A stretch of 64,000 nucleotides of DNA from Crossiella sp. CA-258035. Its GTDB lineage: Bacteria > Actinomycetota > Actinomycetes > Mycobacteriales > Pseudonocardiaceae. A program made the position numbers and the translations under genes. The stretch spans positions 2,016,001 to 2,080,000 of the forward strand of contig NZ_CP116413.1 in NCBI RefSeq assembly GCF_030064675.1, in the 5' to 3' direction. The notes under the pieces were generated by a model. That model worked only from the letters and a program-made list of their open reading frames with translations, was not told the DNA's origin and did not search any database. Below, one piece after another: positions 8,711 to 16,675 of the stretch (position 1 is the stretch's first letter; each line of letters begins with the position of its first letter).

Positions 8711-11008
8711 CTAGGGCAGGCCCCACGGCTTGCCGGGAGCGGAAATCTTGACCGGTGCGATGGTCAGGTCCGGCAGCGCGCCCTGCGGGTGGACCACCGC
8801 GGTGCCGCCGCGCGGCAGGTCGATCTCGACCACACCGCCGGGCCGCTCGCGGAACAGGACCGGTGAGCCGTCCGGACGGCTCACCTGGATCGGCCGCAGG
8901 ATCCCGTGCCGCACCTTGCACGGCGAACCCGCCAAGCTGTGCAAGGAAACCCACCGCGTCCGCCCGCCCTTGCGGACCGCGCTGACCTCGAACGCGCCCT
9001 CGGTGAGGAACTTGTCCACCGTGACATCGGCCCAGCCGCGCGGCACCGCCGGGAAGATCCGGATGAGCTCGCCCCAGCTCTGCACCAGCATGTCGTGCAA
9101 GGACTGCGCGGCCGACAGCGGTGTCTCCACCACCGGACTGCCCTCGCGGTACATGGTGTTCTCGGTGACCGGGTACCTGGTGCTGGGGTCGAAGAACTTC
9201 AGCAGGTAGGCCAGCGCCTCGTCACCGCGGCCGAGCCCGGCCAGCATGGAGGCGGCCCCGGTGTAGCTGTAGCCGCGGTGCGCGCCCTGCAAGGCGTGCC
9301 AGTGCTTGATGGAGGTCTCGATCAACGCGCGCTCGGCGGGGTCCTCGCCGGTGATCTCGTAGAGCGGGTACACCATCAGCAGGTGCGAGTAGTGCCGGTG
9401 CGACTTCTCGTACGGCACCCCCGCGCCGATCATGAACCCGTTCTTGTCCTTCGGATAGGACACCAGCTCGCGCAGCACCTGCCGCCACTTCGCCGCCAGC
9501 GGATCGTTCTTGCCAAGTTTCTCGTTGGCGTACAACAGGGTTCGGCAGCCCCAGCGGATCAGCGCCAGGTCGTAGTTGCAGTCCGGCGCGTTGCCGTACT
9601 CGGGGGAGTGGGTCTCCGGCAGGTGCAGCTTGCCGTCGGCGCCCGGCTTGAGGAAGTGCAGGTAGTAGTTGATCGCCCGGCACAGGATCGGGAAGATCGT
9701 CTCGCGCAGGATCGAGCTGTCCATGGTGTGCCGGTAGGTCAGCCACACGTTGTGCAGCGCCCAGGTCAGGTTGCCGACCTCGGGGCTGCCGCCGCCGTCG
9801 CCGGGCCGGGCCACGTAGCTGCCCTTGAGCGTGGTGCGGTCCGTGCTGCGGCCCACGCCTGCCGAATCATGTTGGTACTCCGGCCGGACGTTCTTGATCA
9901 GCTGCGCCTGGTTGTCCCGCAGCGTGCTGGTGATCGCGTCCAGCTCGACGTGGTTGCTGCCGTGGATGAGCCAGTACTCCAGCTGCACGTTGAGGTTCCA
10001 CCACACCGCGGGCCAGCCGGTCGGCTCGAACCACGGCCCGCAGGTGGCCATCACGGTGCCGCCGGCCCTGGTGCCGGTGGCGGTCTTGTACAGCTGGATC
10101 CACCAGAAGCTCTGCAACCGCTCATCCGGCAGCGAGACGAAACTCTTGCGGTAGAAGGCGTGCCACCACTCCCGGTGGCTGGCGACCAGTCCGGCGACCC
10201 CGGCCGCGGCCGCCTCCCTGACCAGCTTGAGCGCCTCGGCCTCGGCGGTGCGCGCCGGGAAGCTGTGCGCCACCGCGAGCAGCAGGGTGTGCTCGCCGGA
10301 GGTCCAGGCCGGGTTCCGGTAGGCGGTCGCGGTCTGGCCACCCGCCAGCAGCTCCTGCCGCACCACGTTTTCCGCGCCGCTGGTGTCCAGCACCGGGTCC
10401 GGGTTGGGGGTGTAGCCCGCCGGCGGGTCGGGCCGGGTGCTGACCGCGGGTTCGGGGTGGAAGACCCAGCGCACCCGCTCACCACCGCTGGGCGTCACCT
10501 GGGCCAGCAGCACTGAGCGGGTGGTGTGCACGAACGCGCGCAGCCTCAGCGTGCCCGCGGAGGTGGTGACGGTGCCGGTGAACTCGCCGTGCCACAGGTC
10601 CAGCCGCCAGTCCACGCCGGTGATGGTGCCCGCCGGTTCCAGGGTCAGGTGGCCCACCGGCAGGCGGCACACGCCGTGCCCGCTGCCGAACTGCGGCCGG
10701 TGGTCCTGCACCTCGGCGTGCTGCACGCTGAACCGGATCGCGTTGCGGCCCGGCTCCTTGCGGATGATCGAGCCCAGCCTGCCGTCACCGAGGAACGGCC
10801 CCTGCCACCACTCGGCGGGCAGCTTGCGCCACACCGGGTCCTGCGCCGCCAGGAACTTCGCCCAGTCCACTTCGGACAGACCGGTGATCCCGGCGCTGTC
10901 GGCTGCCGCCGCGACTCCCGGCACGGCCGCGCCCGCCACTCCGGCCGCCGCGGTGGCCGCCAGGAAGGTCCGCCGAGAAAGGTCCCATCTCTGCTCATCC
11001 ATCGACAA
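8711..11008 (-). CDS. Secreted GH95-like glycoside hydrolase (alpha-L-fucosidase/galactosidase type)
   Basis: 765 aa exported enzyme. The N-terminus carries a Tat-type signal (SRRTFLAATAAAG, about residues 11-23), so it should be exported folded. An N-terminal beta domain with the GDGRLGSI substrate-loop segment is followed by an (alpha/alpha)6 barrel. WWNLNVQLEYWL and HRHYSHLLMVYPLYEI correspond to the conserved NxNxQxxYW and HRHxSHLxxxYP segments of GH95. Family members cleave alpha-1,2-fucosyl or alpha-galactosyl residues; which applies here cannot be told. First gene of an operon with the GH27 gene, under a good promoter. Fucosyl/galactosyl chain trimming is the likely joint role. Confidence 0.82.
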   Translation of the reverse strand: MSMDEQRWDLSRRTFLAATAAAGVAGAAVPGVAAAADSAGITGLSEVDWAKFLAAQDPVWRKLPAEWWQGPFLGDGRLGSIIRKEPGRNAIRFSVQHAEVQDHRPQFGSGHGVCRLPVGHLTLEPAGTITGVDWRLDLWHGEFTGTVTTSAGTLRLRAFVHTTRSVLLAQVTPSGGERVRWVFHPEPAVSTRPDPPAGYTPNPDPVLDTSGAENVVRQELLAGGQTATAYRNPAWTSGEHTLLLAVAHSFPARTAEAEALKLVREAAAAGVAGLVASHREWWHAFYRKSFVSLPDERLQSFWWIQLYKTATGTRAGGTVMATCGPWFEPTGWPAVWWNLNVQLEYWLIHGSNHVELDAITSTLRDNQAQLIKNVRPEYQHDSAGVGRSTDRTTLKGSYVARPGDGGGSPEVGNLTWALHNVWLTYRHTMDSSILRETIFPILCRAINYYLHFLKPGADGKLHLPETHSPEYGNAPDCNYDLALIRWGCRTLLYANEKLGKNDPLAAKWRQVLRELVSYPKDKNGFMIGAGVPYEKSHRHYSHLLMVYPLYEITGEDPAERALIETSIKHWHALQGAHRGYSYTGAASMLAGLGRGDEALAYLLKFFDPSTRYPVTENTMYREGSPVVETPLSAAQSLHDMLVQSWGELIRIFPAVPRGWADVTVDKFLTEGAFEVSAVRKGGRTRWVSLHSLAGSPCKVRHGILRPIQVSRPDGSPVLFRERPGGVVEIDLPRGGTAVVHPQGALPDLTIAPVKISAPGKPWGLP

Positions 11009-11065
11009 GCCTCTTCCGCTGACGTGGATGGGCCGATGGCGGCTTCGACCCCGATGTCGTGCACG

Positions 11066-11094
11066 AAGCTAGGAGCGTGGCCCCGGCGAGTCAA
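11066..11094 (-). promoter_or_regulatory. Promoter of GH95-GH27 operon
   Basis: On the minus strand: TTGACT (-35, 11089-11094), a 17-base spacer and TAGCTT (-10, 11066-11071). Transcription should start near 11059, giving about 50 bases of leader with GGAAGAGG before the GH95 start. Confidence 0.7.
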
Positions 11095-11151
11095 TGCGCC
11101 GACCAGGTAAGAGATCGGATGTATAGGTTTTCGAACTGGCGTATCGCGGAC

Positions 11152-11184
11152 AAAAAAGACCCCCGGTCCGCGATGGACCGGGGG
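11152..11184 (-). terminator. Rho-independent terminator after the DUF349 gene
   Basis: CCCCCGGTCC (11160-11169) and GGACCGGGGG (11175-11184) are perfect 10-bp arms around a 5-base loop. Read on the minus strand the hairpin is followed by TCTTTTTT, a good U-tract. Confidence 0.85.
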
Positions 11185-11199
11185 CCTAGATGTCGCTGG

Positions 11200-12519
11200 T
11201 CAGCGGCTCGCGAGGGAGTCCTCGGCGGCGGCCAGCCACTCCCGCCACTGCGCGGCCTGGGCCTCGGCCTCCTTGGCCTTGCGGTCGTTGCCCGCCGAGC
11301 GCGCCTTGGCCGCCTGGGACTCGAACTGCTCGACCCGCTCGCGGAACTGGGCGACCCTGGCCTCGGCCTCCGGGTCGGAGCGGCGCCACTGCGCGTCCAC
11401 CGCGCCGCGCACCTTCTCCTCGACCGCGCGCAGCCGGCCCTCCAGCTCGCGGACCCGCTCCCTGGGCACCTTGCCGATCTCGTCCCACCGCTCCTGCAGC
11501 TTGTACAGCTGGGCGCGCGCGGCCTCCAGGCCACCGGGACCGGCCGGGTCGATCTGCTCGGCCTCGGCCAGCAGCTCTTCCTTGCGCCGGGCGTTCTCGC
11601 CGAACTCGGCGTCCCGCTCGGAGAACGCCTCGGAGCGGCGGGCGAAGAACCGGTCCTGCGCGCCGCGGAAACGCTGCCAGAGCGCGTCATCGGCGTCCTT
11701 GGGAGCCCGGCCCGCGGCCTTCCACTCCGTCATCAGGTCCTTGTAGCGGGTGGCCGTGTCGCCCCAGTCGTCGGAGTCGGCGATCCGCTCGGCCTCCTCC
11801 ACGATCTCCTGCTTGCGCTGCTTCGCGGTGGCCCGCTGCCGGTCCAGGTCCGCGAAGTGCGAGCCGCGCCGCCGGTTGAAGGCGTCGCGGGCCTTGGCGA
11901 AGCGCCGCCACAGCTGCTCGTCGGTCTTGCGGTCGACCCCGCGCACGGCCTTCCACTCGTCCAGCATCTGGCGCAGCCGGTCCCCGGCCACCTTCCACTG
12001 GGTGGAGTCGTTGGCGATCTGCTCGGCCTCGTCGACCAGCGCCTGCTTCTTGGCCACCGCCTCGATCCGGGCGGCCTCCTTGGCGGCCTTGCCCGCCTCG
12101 ACCGCGGCCTCGGCCTTGACGATCAGCGCCTCCAGCTTCGCGGCCAGCGACGCCAGGTCGCCGACCACGTGCGCCTCGGCCAGGCTGTCCTTGATCGTGC
12201 GCACGCTGGCCAGCGCCTGCTTCGGGTCACCGGCGCCGGAGGTCAGCCGGGTGTCCAGCAGCTCGACCTCGGTGCGCACGTCGTCGAAGCGGCGCGCGAA
12301 GTGCGCCAGCCCCTCGGCGGGCTCGCCCGCCTGCCACGACCCGACCGAACGCTCGCCCTCTTCGGTGCGCACGTACACGGTGCCATCGGCATCGACCCTG
12401 CCCCAGCGGCCTGGATCGTCGGACGCGACCGGCACCGATGGTGCCGGGCCCGCGCCGCCTGGGTGCTGCGCCGGTGTGGCCGCAGCTACAGTCGCCAGGT
12501 TCGTGTCCTGGTCCGTCAT
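11200..12519 (-). CDS. DUF349 repeat protein
   Basis: 439 aa cytoplasmic protein rich in charged helices. After an N-terminal low-complexity part and a WGRVDADGTVYVRT segment come several tandem DUF349 units of about 70 residues, each with a W/LxxxG/A.. helical hairpin, strongly coiled-coil in character. Start at ATG 12519 because AGGAGG (12528-12533) is well placed; the frame is open further upstream without support. Position beside the LigB-like gene, miaA, dapF and hflX matches the mycobacterial Rv2731 neighbourhood. The biochemical role is not established. Confidence 0.88.
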   Translation of the reverse strand: MTDQDTNLATVAAATPAQHPGGAGPAPSVPVASDDPGRWGRVDADGTVYVRTEEGERSVGSWQAGEPAEGLAHFARRFDDVRTEVELLDTRLTSGAGDPKQALASVRTIKDSLAEAHVVGDLASLAAKLEALIVKAEAAVEAGKAAKEAARIEAVAKKQALVDEAEQIANDSTQWKVAGDRLRQMLDEWKAVRGVDRKTDEQLWRRFAKARDAFNRRRGSHFADLDRQRATAKQRKQEIVEEAERIADSDDWGDTATRYKDLMTEWKAAGRAPKDADDALWQRFRGAQDRFFARRSEAFSERDAEFGENARRKEELLAEAEQIDPAGPGGLEAARAQLYKLQERWDEIGKVPRERVRELEGRLRAVEEKVRGAVDAQWRRSDPEAEARVAQFRERVEQFESQAAKARSAGNDRKAKEAEAQAAQWREWLAAAEDSLASR

Positions 12520-12735
12520 CGCCGGCTCCTCCTTGACTGCCCGCCTCGCTCGCCCGCGTCTGATCGCGGGCGCCCCGCAGCAGCGGGGCCAGTGCACGTC
12601 GCCGAGGACCGGCACTCGCGGTCCTCGACGCCGCATTCAAACAGGTCAGGGCCGCTCGTGGTACTCCTGGGCCAGGTTGTGACCTTGCTTTTGCCTGCGG
12701 TCGGCCCTCGGCGAGCCCCACTAGCCTTGATGCTC

Positions 12736-13449
12736 GTGATCGCCCGAGTCGCCTTCGCGCCCCATCCACCCCTGTTGGTACCCGAACTGGTGACCGGCGC
12801 CGCCGCCGAGACCGAAGCGTTGCGCCAGGCCTGCCTGCGCGCCGCCCGCACCCTCACCGAAGAGGTCGACCACTGGTGGGTGATCGCGGTTGACCAGGCC
12901 GGACCCGCCACCATCGGCCCGGACGCCAGGGGCACCTTCGCCGGGTTCGGGGCCGACGTCGAGGTCGACCTCGGCGAGGGCAGCGGGCCGGCCGACCCGA
13001 TGCTGCCGGTCCCGGCGCTGGTCGCGGGCTGGCTGCGGGCGCACGCCGGCGCACGTTCGGCGGCCGTGCACCTGCTCCCGCCCGGCCTGTCCCCGGCTGA
13101 GTGTCACGAGTTCGGGCGAAAGCTGGCCACCAACTGCATCCCGATCGGCCTGTTCGTGCTCGCCGACTCCTCGGCCCGGCTCACCCCGCGCTCCCCGGTC
13201 CCGCCCGACGAGCGCGCCCCGGCCTTCGACGCGACGATCTCGCAGGCCCTGGCCGCGGGCGAGCCGGCCCCGCTGACCGGGCTGGACCCGGAGCTGGCGG
13301 CCGAGCTGTGGGCGCACGGCCGGGCCGCATACCAGGTCGCGGGGGCCGCCACGGCGGGCCAGCGCTGGGACGCCGAGCTGCTGTACTCGGACTGCCCCTA
13401 CGGCGTGGGGTACCACGTGGCCACCTGGCGGGAGCGCGCGGAGTTCTAG
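12736..13449 (+). CDS. LigB-superfamily (class III extradiol dioxygenase-like) protein
   Basis: 237 aa. N-terminus VAFAPHPPLLVPEL is the signature of the class III extradiol dioxygenase fold; the His in APHPP is the usual first iron ligand. The start is uncertain: GTG 12736 has TAGCCT (12722-12727) 8 bases before it and gives the usual short N-terminus, while ATG 12730 would add two residues. No ribosome binding site is visible, so the message may be leaderless. Position matches Rv2728c next to miaA. Its substrate in this conserved tRNA/DAP neighbourhood is unknown. Confidence 0.8.
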   Translation: MIARVAFAPHPPLLVPELVTGAAAETEALRQACLRAARTLTEEVDHWWVIAVDQAGPATIGPDARGTFAGFGADVEVDLGEGSGPADPMLPVPALVAGWLRAHAGARSAAVHLLPPGLSPAECHEFGRKLATNCIPIGLFVLADSSARLTPRSPVPPDERAPAFDATISQALAAGEPAPLTGLDPELAAELWAHGRAAYQVAGAATAGQRWDAELLYSDCPYGVGYHVATWRERAEF

Positions 13450-13452
13450 GCT
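13447..13452 (+). promoter_or_regulatory. -10 element for leaderless miaA
   Basis: TAGGCT overlaps the end of the preceding gene and stands exactly 6 bases before the GTG start of miaA. This is the spacing expected if transcription starts at the start codon. No Shine-Dalgarno is present. Confidence 0.45.
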
Positions 13453-13458
13453 GTTCGG

Positions 13459-14361
13459 GTGCCTCCCCCGCGCCCCATCGCGATCGTCGGTCCCACCGCC
13501 TCCGGCAAGTCCGGGCTGGGCGTGCGGCTGGCCAAGCGGCTGGGCGGCGAGGTGGTCAACGCGGACGCCTCCCAGCTCTACCGGGGCATGGACATCGGCA
13601 CCGCCAAGCTCACCGAGGCCGAGCGGGAGGGCGTGCCGCACCACCTGCTCGACGTCCTGGAGGTCACCGAGACCGCCGCGGTGGCCGCCTACCAGCGCGC
13701 GGCCAGGGCCTGTGTGGAGCAGTTGCTGGCGGCGGGCCGGGTGCCGATCCTGGTCGGCGGGTCCGGGCTGTACGTGCAGTCCGTGCTGGACGACCTGGAG
13801 TTCCCCGGCACCGATCCCGAGCTGCGCGCCGAGCTGGAGGCCGAGCTGGCCGAGGTCGGCTCGGCGGTGTTGCACGACCGGCTGGCCGAGCAGGACCCGG
13901 TGGCCGCCGCGGCCATCCTGCCCAGCAACGGGCGCCGGGTGGTGCGCGCGCTGGAGGTCATCCGGCTCACCGGGCAGCCGTTCTCCGCGACCCTGCCCAC
14001 GCCAGGGCCACCCCGCTACGACACGGTGATCATCGGCCTGGCCCCCGAGCTGCCCGCGCTGGACGCCCGGATCGAGCAGCGCACGGCCGGGATGTTCGCG
14101 GGCGGGCTGGTCGAGGAGGTGCGCGCGCTGGAGGCGGCCGGGCTGCGGGACGGGCTCACCGCGTCCAGGGCGCTGGGCTACCAGCAGGTGCTGGCCGCCT
14201 TCGACGGCGAGCACGACCTGGCGACCGCGGCCGAGCTGACCACCCGGGCCACCCGGCGGTTCGTCCGGCGGCAGCGTTCCTGGTTCCGCAGGGACAAGCG
14301 CACGCACTGGTTCGACCCGGCGGACCCCGGCCTTGACCAGGCCGTGCTGGACGTAGTCTGA
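13459..14361 (+). CDS. miaA: tRNA dimethylallyltransferase MiaA
   Basis: Transfers dimethylallyl from DMAPP to N6 of A37 in tRNAs reading UNN codons, the step before MiaB; 300 aa, cytoplasmic. P-loop GPTASGKS (residues 10-17), the [17 protein letters not shown] segment with the catalytic Asp, GGSGLYVQ, and the C-terminal Arg-rich [14 protein letters not shown] stretch for tRNA contact. GTG start 9 bases after the upstream stop, no Shine-Dalgarno but a -10 at 13447. dapF follows after 4 bases. Confidence 0.97.
   Translation: MPPPRPIAIVGPTASGKSGLGVRLAKRLGGEVVNADASQLYRGMDIGTAKLTEAEREGVPHHLLDVLEVTETAAVAAYQRAARACVEQLLAAGRVPILVGGSGLYVQSVLDDLEFPGTDPELRAELEAELAEVGSAVLHDRLAEQDPVAAAAILPSNGRRVVRALEVIRLTGQPFSATLPTPGPPRYDTVIIGLAPELPALDARIEQRTAGMFAGGLVEEVRALEAAGLRDGLTASRALGYQQVLAAFDGEHDLATAAELTTRATRRFVRRQRSWFRRDKRTHWFDPADPGLDQAVLDVV
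14354..14359 (+). promoter_or_regulatory. -10 element for leaderless dapF
   Basis: TAGTCT lies in the last codons of miaA, 6 bases before the GTG of dapF. It would allow dapF expression independent of miaA. Confidence 0.4.
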
Positions 14362-14365
14362 ACGG

Positions 14366-15208
14366 GTGGCTGGTGTGGAGTTCGCCAAGTGGCACGGCAC
14401 TGAGAACGACTTCGTGGTCCTGCCCGACGAGGACGGGGAGCTGGAGCTGACCGAGGCGCTGGTGCGCGCGCTGTGCGACCGGCAGCGCGGGCTGGGCGCG
14501 GACGGGGTGCTGCGCGTGGTGCGCACCGCCAAGCTCGCCGACGCCCCGGCCGGGGTGGACTCCGCCGAGTGGTTCATGGACTACCGCAACGCCGACGGCT
14601 CCATCGCCGAGATGTGCGGCAACGGCGTCCGCGTCTTCGCCCGTTACCTGGTCGACCAGGGCCTGGCCGGGGCTGGCGAGTTCGCGGTGGGCACCAGGGC
14701 CGGGATCCGGCCGGTGCGCACGCACGCCGACGGCACGGTCACCGTGGACATGGGCCCGGTCACCGTGTTCGGCCGCTCCACCGCCACCCTGGGCGGCCGG
14801 GAGTACCCGGGGGTCGCGGTCGACGTGGGCAACCCGCACCTGGTCTGCCCGCTGGACGGCGGGCTGGACGAGCTCGACCTGAGCACCGCGCCCGGCCACG
14901 ACCCGGCGGTGTTCCCGCGCGGGGTCAACGTGGAGTTCGTGCGCACCCTGGGCCCCGGCGCGCTGCGCATGCGGGTCTACGAGCGCGGCGTGGGGGAGAC
15001 CCGCTCCTGCGGCACCGGCACGGTGGCCACCGCGGCCGCCGCGCTGCACCTGACCGGGCGCGGCACCGGCGAGGTCACCGTGGACATCCCCGGCGGCCAG
15101 GTCAGGGTCGCGGTGGAGGCCCAGCGGGCCACGCTCACCGGCCCGGCGGTCGAGGTCGCCAGGGGTGTGCTGGCTCAGTCCTGGTGGGACTCGGTCCGCG
15201 CGTCGTAA
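14366..15208 (+). CDS. dapF: Diaminopimelate epimerase DapF
   Basis: Converts LL- to meso-diaminopimelate, the precursor for lysine and for the DAP that MurE adds to peptidoglycan; 280 aa. The two catalytic cysteines are Cys84 in MCGNGVR and Cys215 in SCGTGT, both intact, with GTENDFV near the N-terminus. GTG start. The last 34 bases overlap the convergent HxlR gene. The link to the meso-DAP-type murE at 22.7 kb is functional. Confidence 0.97.
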   Translation: MAGVEFAKWHGTENDFVVLPDEDGELELTEALVRALCDRQRGLGADGVLRVVRTAKLADAPAGVDSAEWFMDYRNADGSIAEMCGNGVRVFARYLVDQGLAGAGEFAVGTRAGIRPVRTHADGTVTVDMGPVTVFGRSTATLGGREYPGVAVDVGNPHLVCPLDGGLDELDLSTAPGHDPAVFPRGVNVEFVRTLGPGALRMRVYERGVGETRSCGTGTVATAAAALHLTGRGTGEVTVDIPGGQVRVAVEAQRATLTGPAVEVARGVLAQSWWDSVRAS

Positions 15209-15588
15209 CCCGCGCGGGCCAGGTACACCTCGTCCATGTTGGCCTCGGCCCACAGCTTGAGCTGCTGCACGGTGGCGTGCAGGCTCACGCCCAGCGGGGT
15301 CAGCGCGTAGTCCACCCGCACCGGCACCGACGGGGTCACCTCCCGGGTGACCAGGCCGTCGCGCTCCAGCGTGCGCAGGGTCTGGGTGAGCATCTTCTGG
15401 CTGATCCCGGCCAGTTTGCGGGAGAGCTCGTTGTACCGGCGCGGCCCGTCCTCCAGCGCGCACAGCAGCAGGGTGACCCACTTGTCGCTGATCCGGTCCA
15501 GCAGGTTCCGGGTCGGGCAGGCCGCCAGGTAGGCGTCGTAGGCCTCGCGTTCGGCTTCTCTGCGCTGGGCCGCGGTCAACGTGGCCAT
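15175..15588 (-). CDS. HxlR-family winged-helix regulator
   Basis: 137 aa. HxlR winged helix with CPTRNLLDRISDKW at about residues 24-37 and KLAGISQKMLTQTLRTLERDGLVTR (about 63-87) as the recognition region. The single conserved Cys24 at the start of the domain is the redox or electrophile sensor in several relatives (YodB and QorR type). Divergent from an MDR/quinone oxidoreductase gene across 77 bases holding repeats, so it very probably controls that gene and itself. Its 3' end overlaps dapF by 34 bases. Confidence 0.88.
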   Translation of the reverse strand: MATLTAAQRREAEREAYDAYLAACPTRNLLDRISDKWVTLLLCALEDGPRRYNELSRKLAGISQKMLTQTLRTLERDGLVTREVTPSVPVRVDYALTPLGVSLHATVQQLKLWAEANMDEVYLARAGYDARTESHQD

Positions 15589-15607
15589 CGCTCTCCTCTG
15601 GGTTAGA

Positions 15608-15658
15608 TACGCACTTCCAGGTACGTACTTCCCGATGGAGAGTAGCTCACTCTACGTT
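15608..15658. promoter_or_regulatory. HxlR/MDR divergent operator-promoter region
   Basis: Two direct repeats TACGCACTTCC (15608-15618) and TACGTACTTCC (15622-15632) spaced 14 bases, then the inverted repeat AGAGT/ACTCT (15639-15653), then TACGTT (15653-15658), which sits 7 bases before the MDR ATG and fits a leaderless -10. The repeats are candidate HxlR sites. Confidence 0.5.
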
Positions 15659-15665
15659 TTGCGTC

Positions 15666-16580
15666 ATGCGAGCGATTCTGATCAAGAAGTTCGGCGGCCC
15701 CGAGGTGCTGGAGGTCGCGGAGGTGGCTGTGCCCGAGCCCGGCGCGGGCCAGGTGCGGATCAAGGTGGAGGCGGCCGCCCTCAACCCGGTGGACCTGCTC
15801 AGCGCGAACGGGTTCTTCGTCAAGAGGGGCCAGTTGCCCGAGGCCGAGGCCTACGGCGTGGGCTGGGACGTGGCCGGGGTGGTGGACGCGGTCGGCGAGG
15901 GCGTCACCGGCTACGCGGCCGGCGACCGGGTGATCGGCCTGTCCGACCAGGTGGACCGGGTGCCGGACGTGCAGGCCGAGTACGCGGTGCTGCCCGCGAC
16001 CGCCCTCGCCCCGTTCCCGGCTGGCAGGACCGCCGCGGAGGCGGCCAGCCTGCCGCTGAACTCGCTGACCGCGGACCAGTCCATCGACCTGCTGGAGCTG
16101 GCAGAGGGCAGCACGCTGCTGGTCACCGGCGCGGCGGGCGGGGTCGGCGGGTACGCGGTGGAGCTGGGCACGGCGCGCGGGCTGCGGGTGATCGCCACCG
16201 CCGGTGCCGCTGACGAGGAGCTGGTGCGTGGCTTCGGCGCGGCCGAGTTCATCCCGCGCGGCGCGTCGCTGACCACGTTCGGGCAGGTGGACGGCGTGAT
16301 CGACGCGGCGAACGTGGGGGAGGCGGCGCTCGCCGCGGTGCGCGGGGGCGGCGGTTTCATCAGCGTGGACGGCAGCAAGCCGGACAGCGACCGGGACGTG
16401 CGGGTGTTCGCGGTGCTGGCCACCGCGGACGGGGCCCGGCTGGCCGAGCTGTCCGAGCTGGTGGCCAAGGGCGAGCTGAGCGTGCGGGTGTCCGAGGTGC
16501 TGCCGTTCGAGCAGGTCACCGAGGCCTACACGAAGCTGGCGGCCGGTGGGTACCGCGGCCGGATCGTGCTGGCCCCCTGA
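15666..16580 (+). CDS. Zinc-free MDR / quinone oxidoreductase-like NADP-dependent reductase
   Basis: 304 aa cytoplasmic oxidoreductase. N-terminal GroES-like domain (AALNPVDLLSANG and GWDVAGVVDAVGEGV), then a Rossmann NADP-binding domain with LLVTGAAGGVGGYAVEL at about residues 149-165. It lacks the structural zinc cysteine cluster, as expected of QOR-type reductases that detoxify quinones or enals. Divergent HxlR gene. An electrophile-inducible detoxification pair is the most likely role (inference). Confidence 0.88.
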   Translation: MRAILIKKFGGPEVLEVAEVAVPEPGAGQVRIKVEAAALNPVDLLSANGFFVKRGQLPEAEAYGVGWDVAGVVDAVGEGVTGYAAGDRVIGLSDQVDRVPDVQAEYAVLPATALAPFPAGRTAAEAASLPLNSLTADQSIDLLELAEGSTLLVTGAAGGVGGYAVELGTARGLRVIATAGAADEELVRGFGAAEFIPRGASLTTFGQVDGVIDAANVGEAALAAVRGGGGFISVDGSKPDSDRDVRVFAVLATADGARLAELSELVAKGELSVRVSEVLPFEQVTEAYTKLAAGGYRGRIVLAP

Positions 16581-16588
16581 CTCACCCG

Positions 16589-16622
16589 TTCGGGTCACCC
16601 ATCCGGTGGTGGGTGACCCGAA
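16589..16622 (+). terminator. Hairpin terminator between MDR gene and hflX
   Basis: Perfect 13-bp arms 16589-16601 (TTCGGGTCACCCA) and 16610-16622 around an 8-base loop, just after the oxidoreductase stop. No U-tract, as is common in actinomycetes. Confidence 0.6.
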
Positions 16623-16675
16623 ACCCCCGCTTCGCCCCGGAAATCGCTGGCGGAACGTGGGATACTGGGTGGCGT

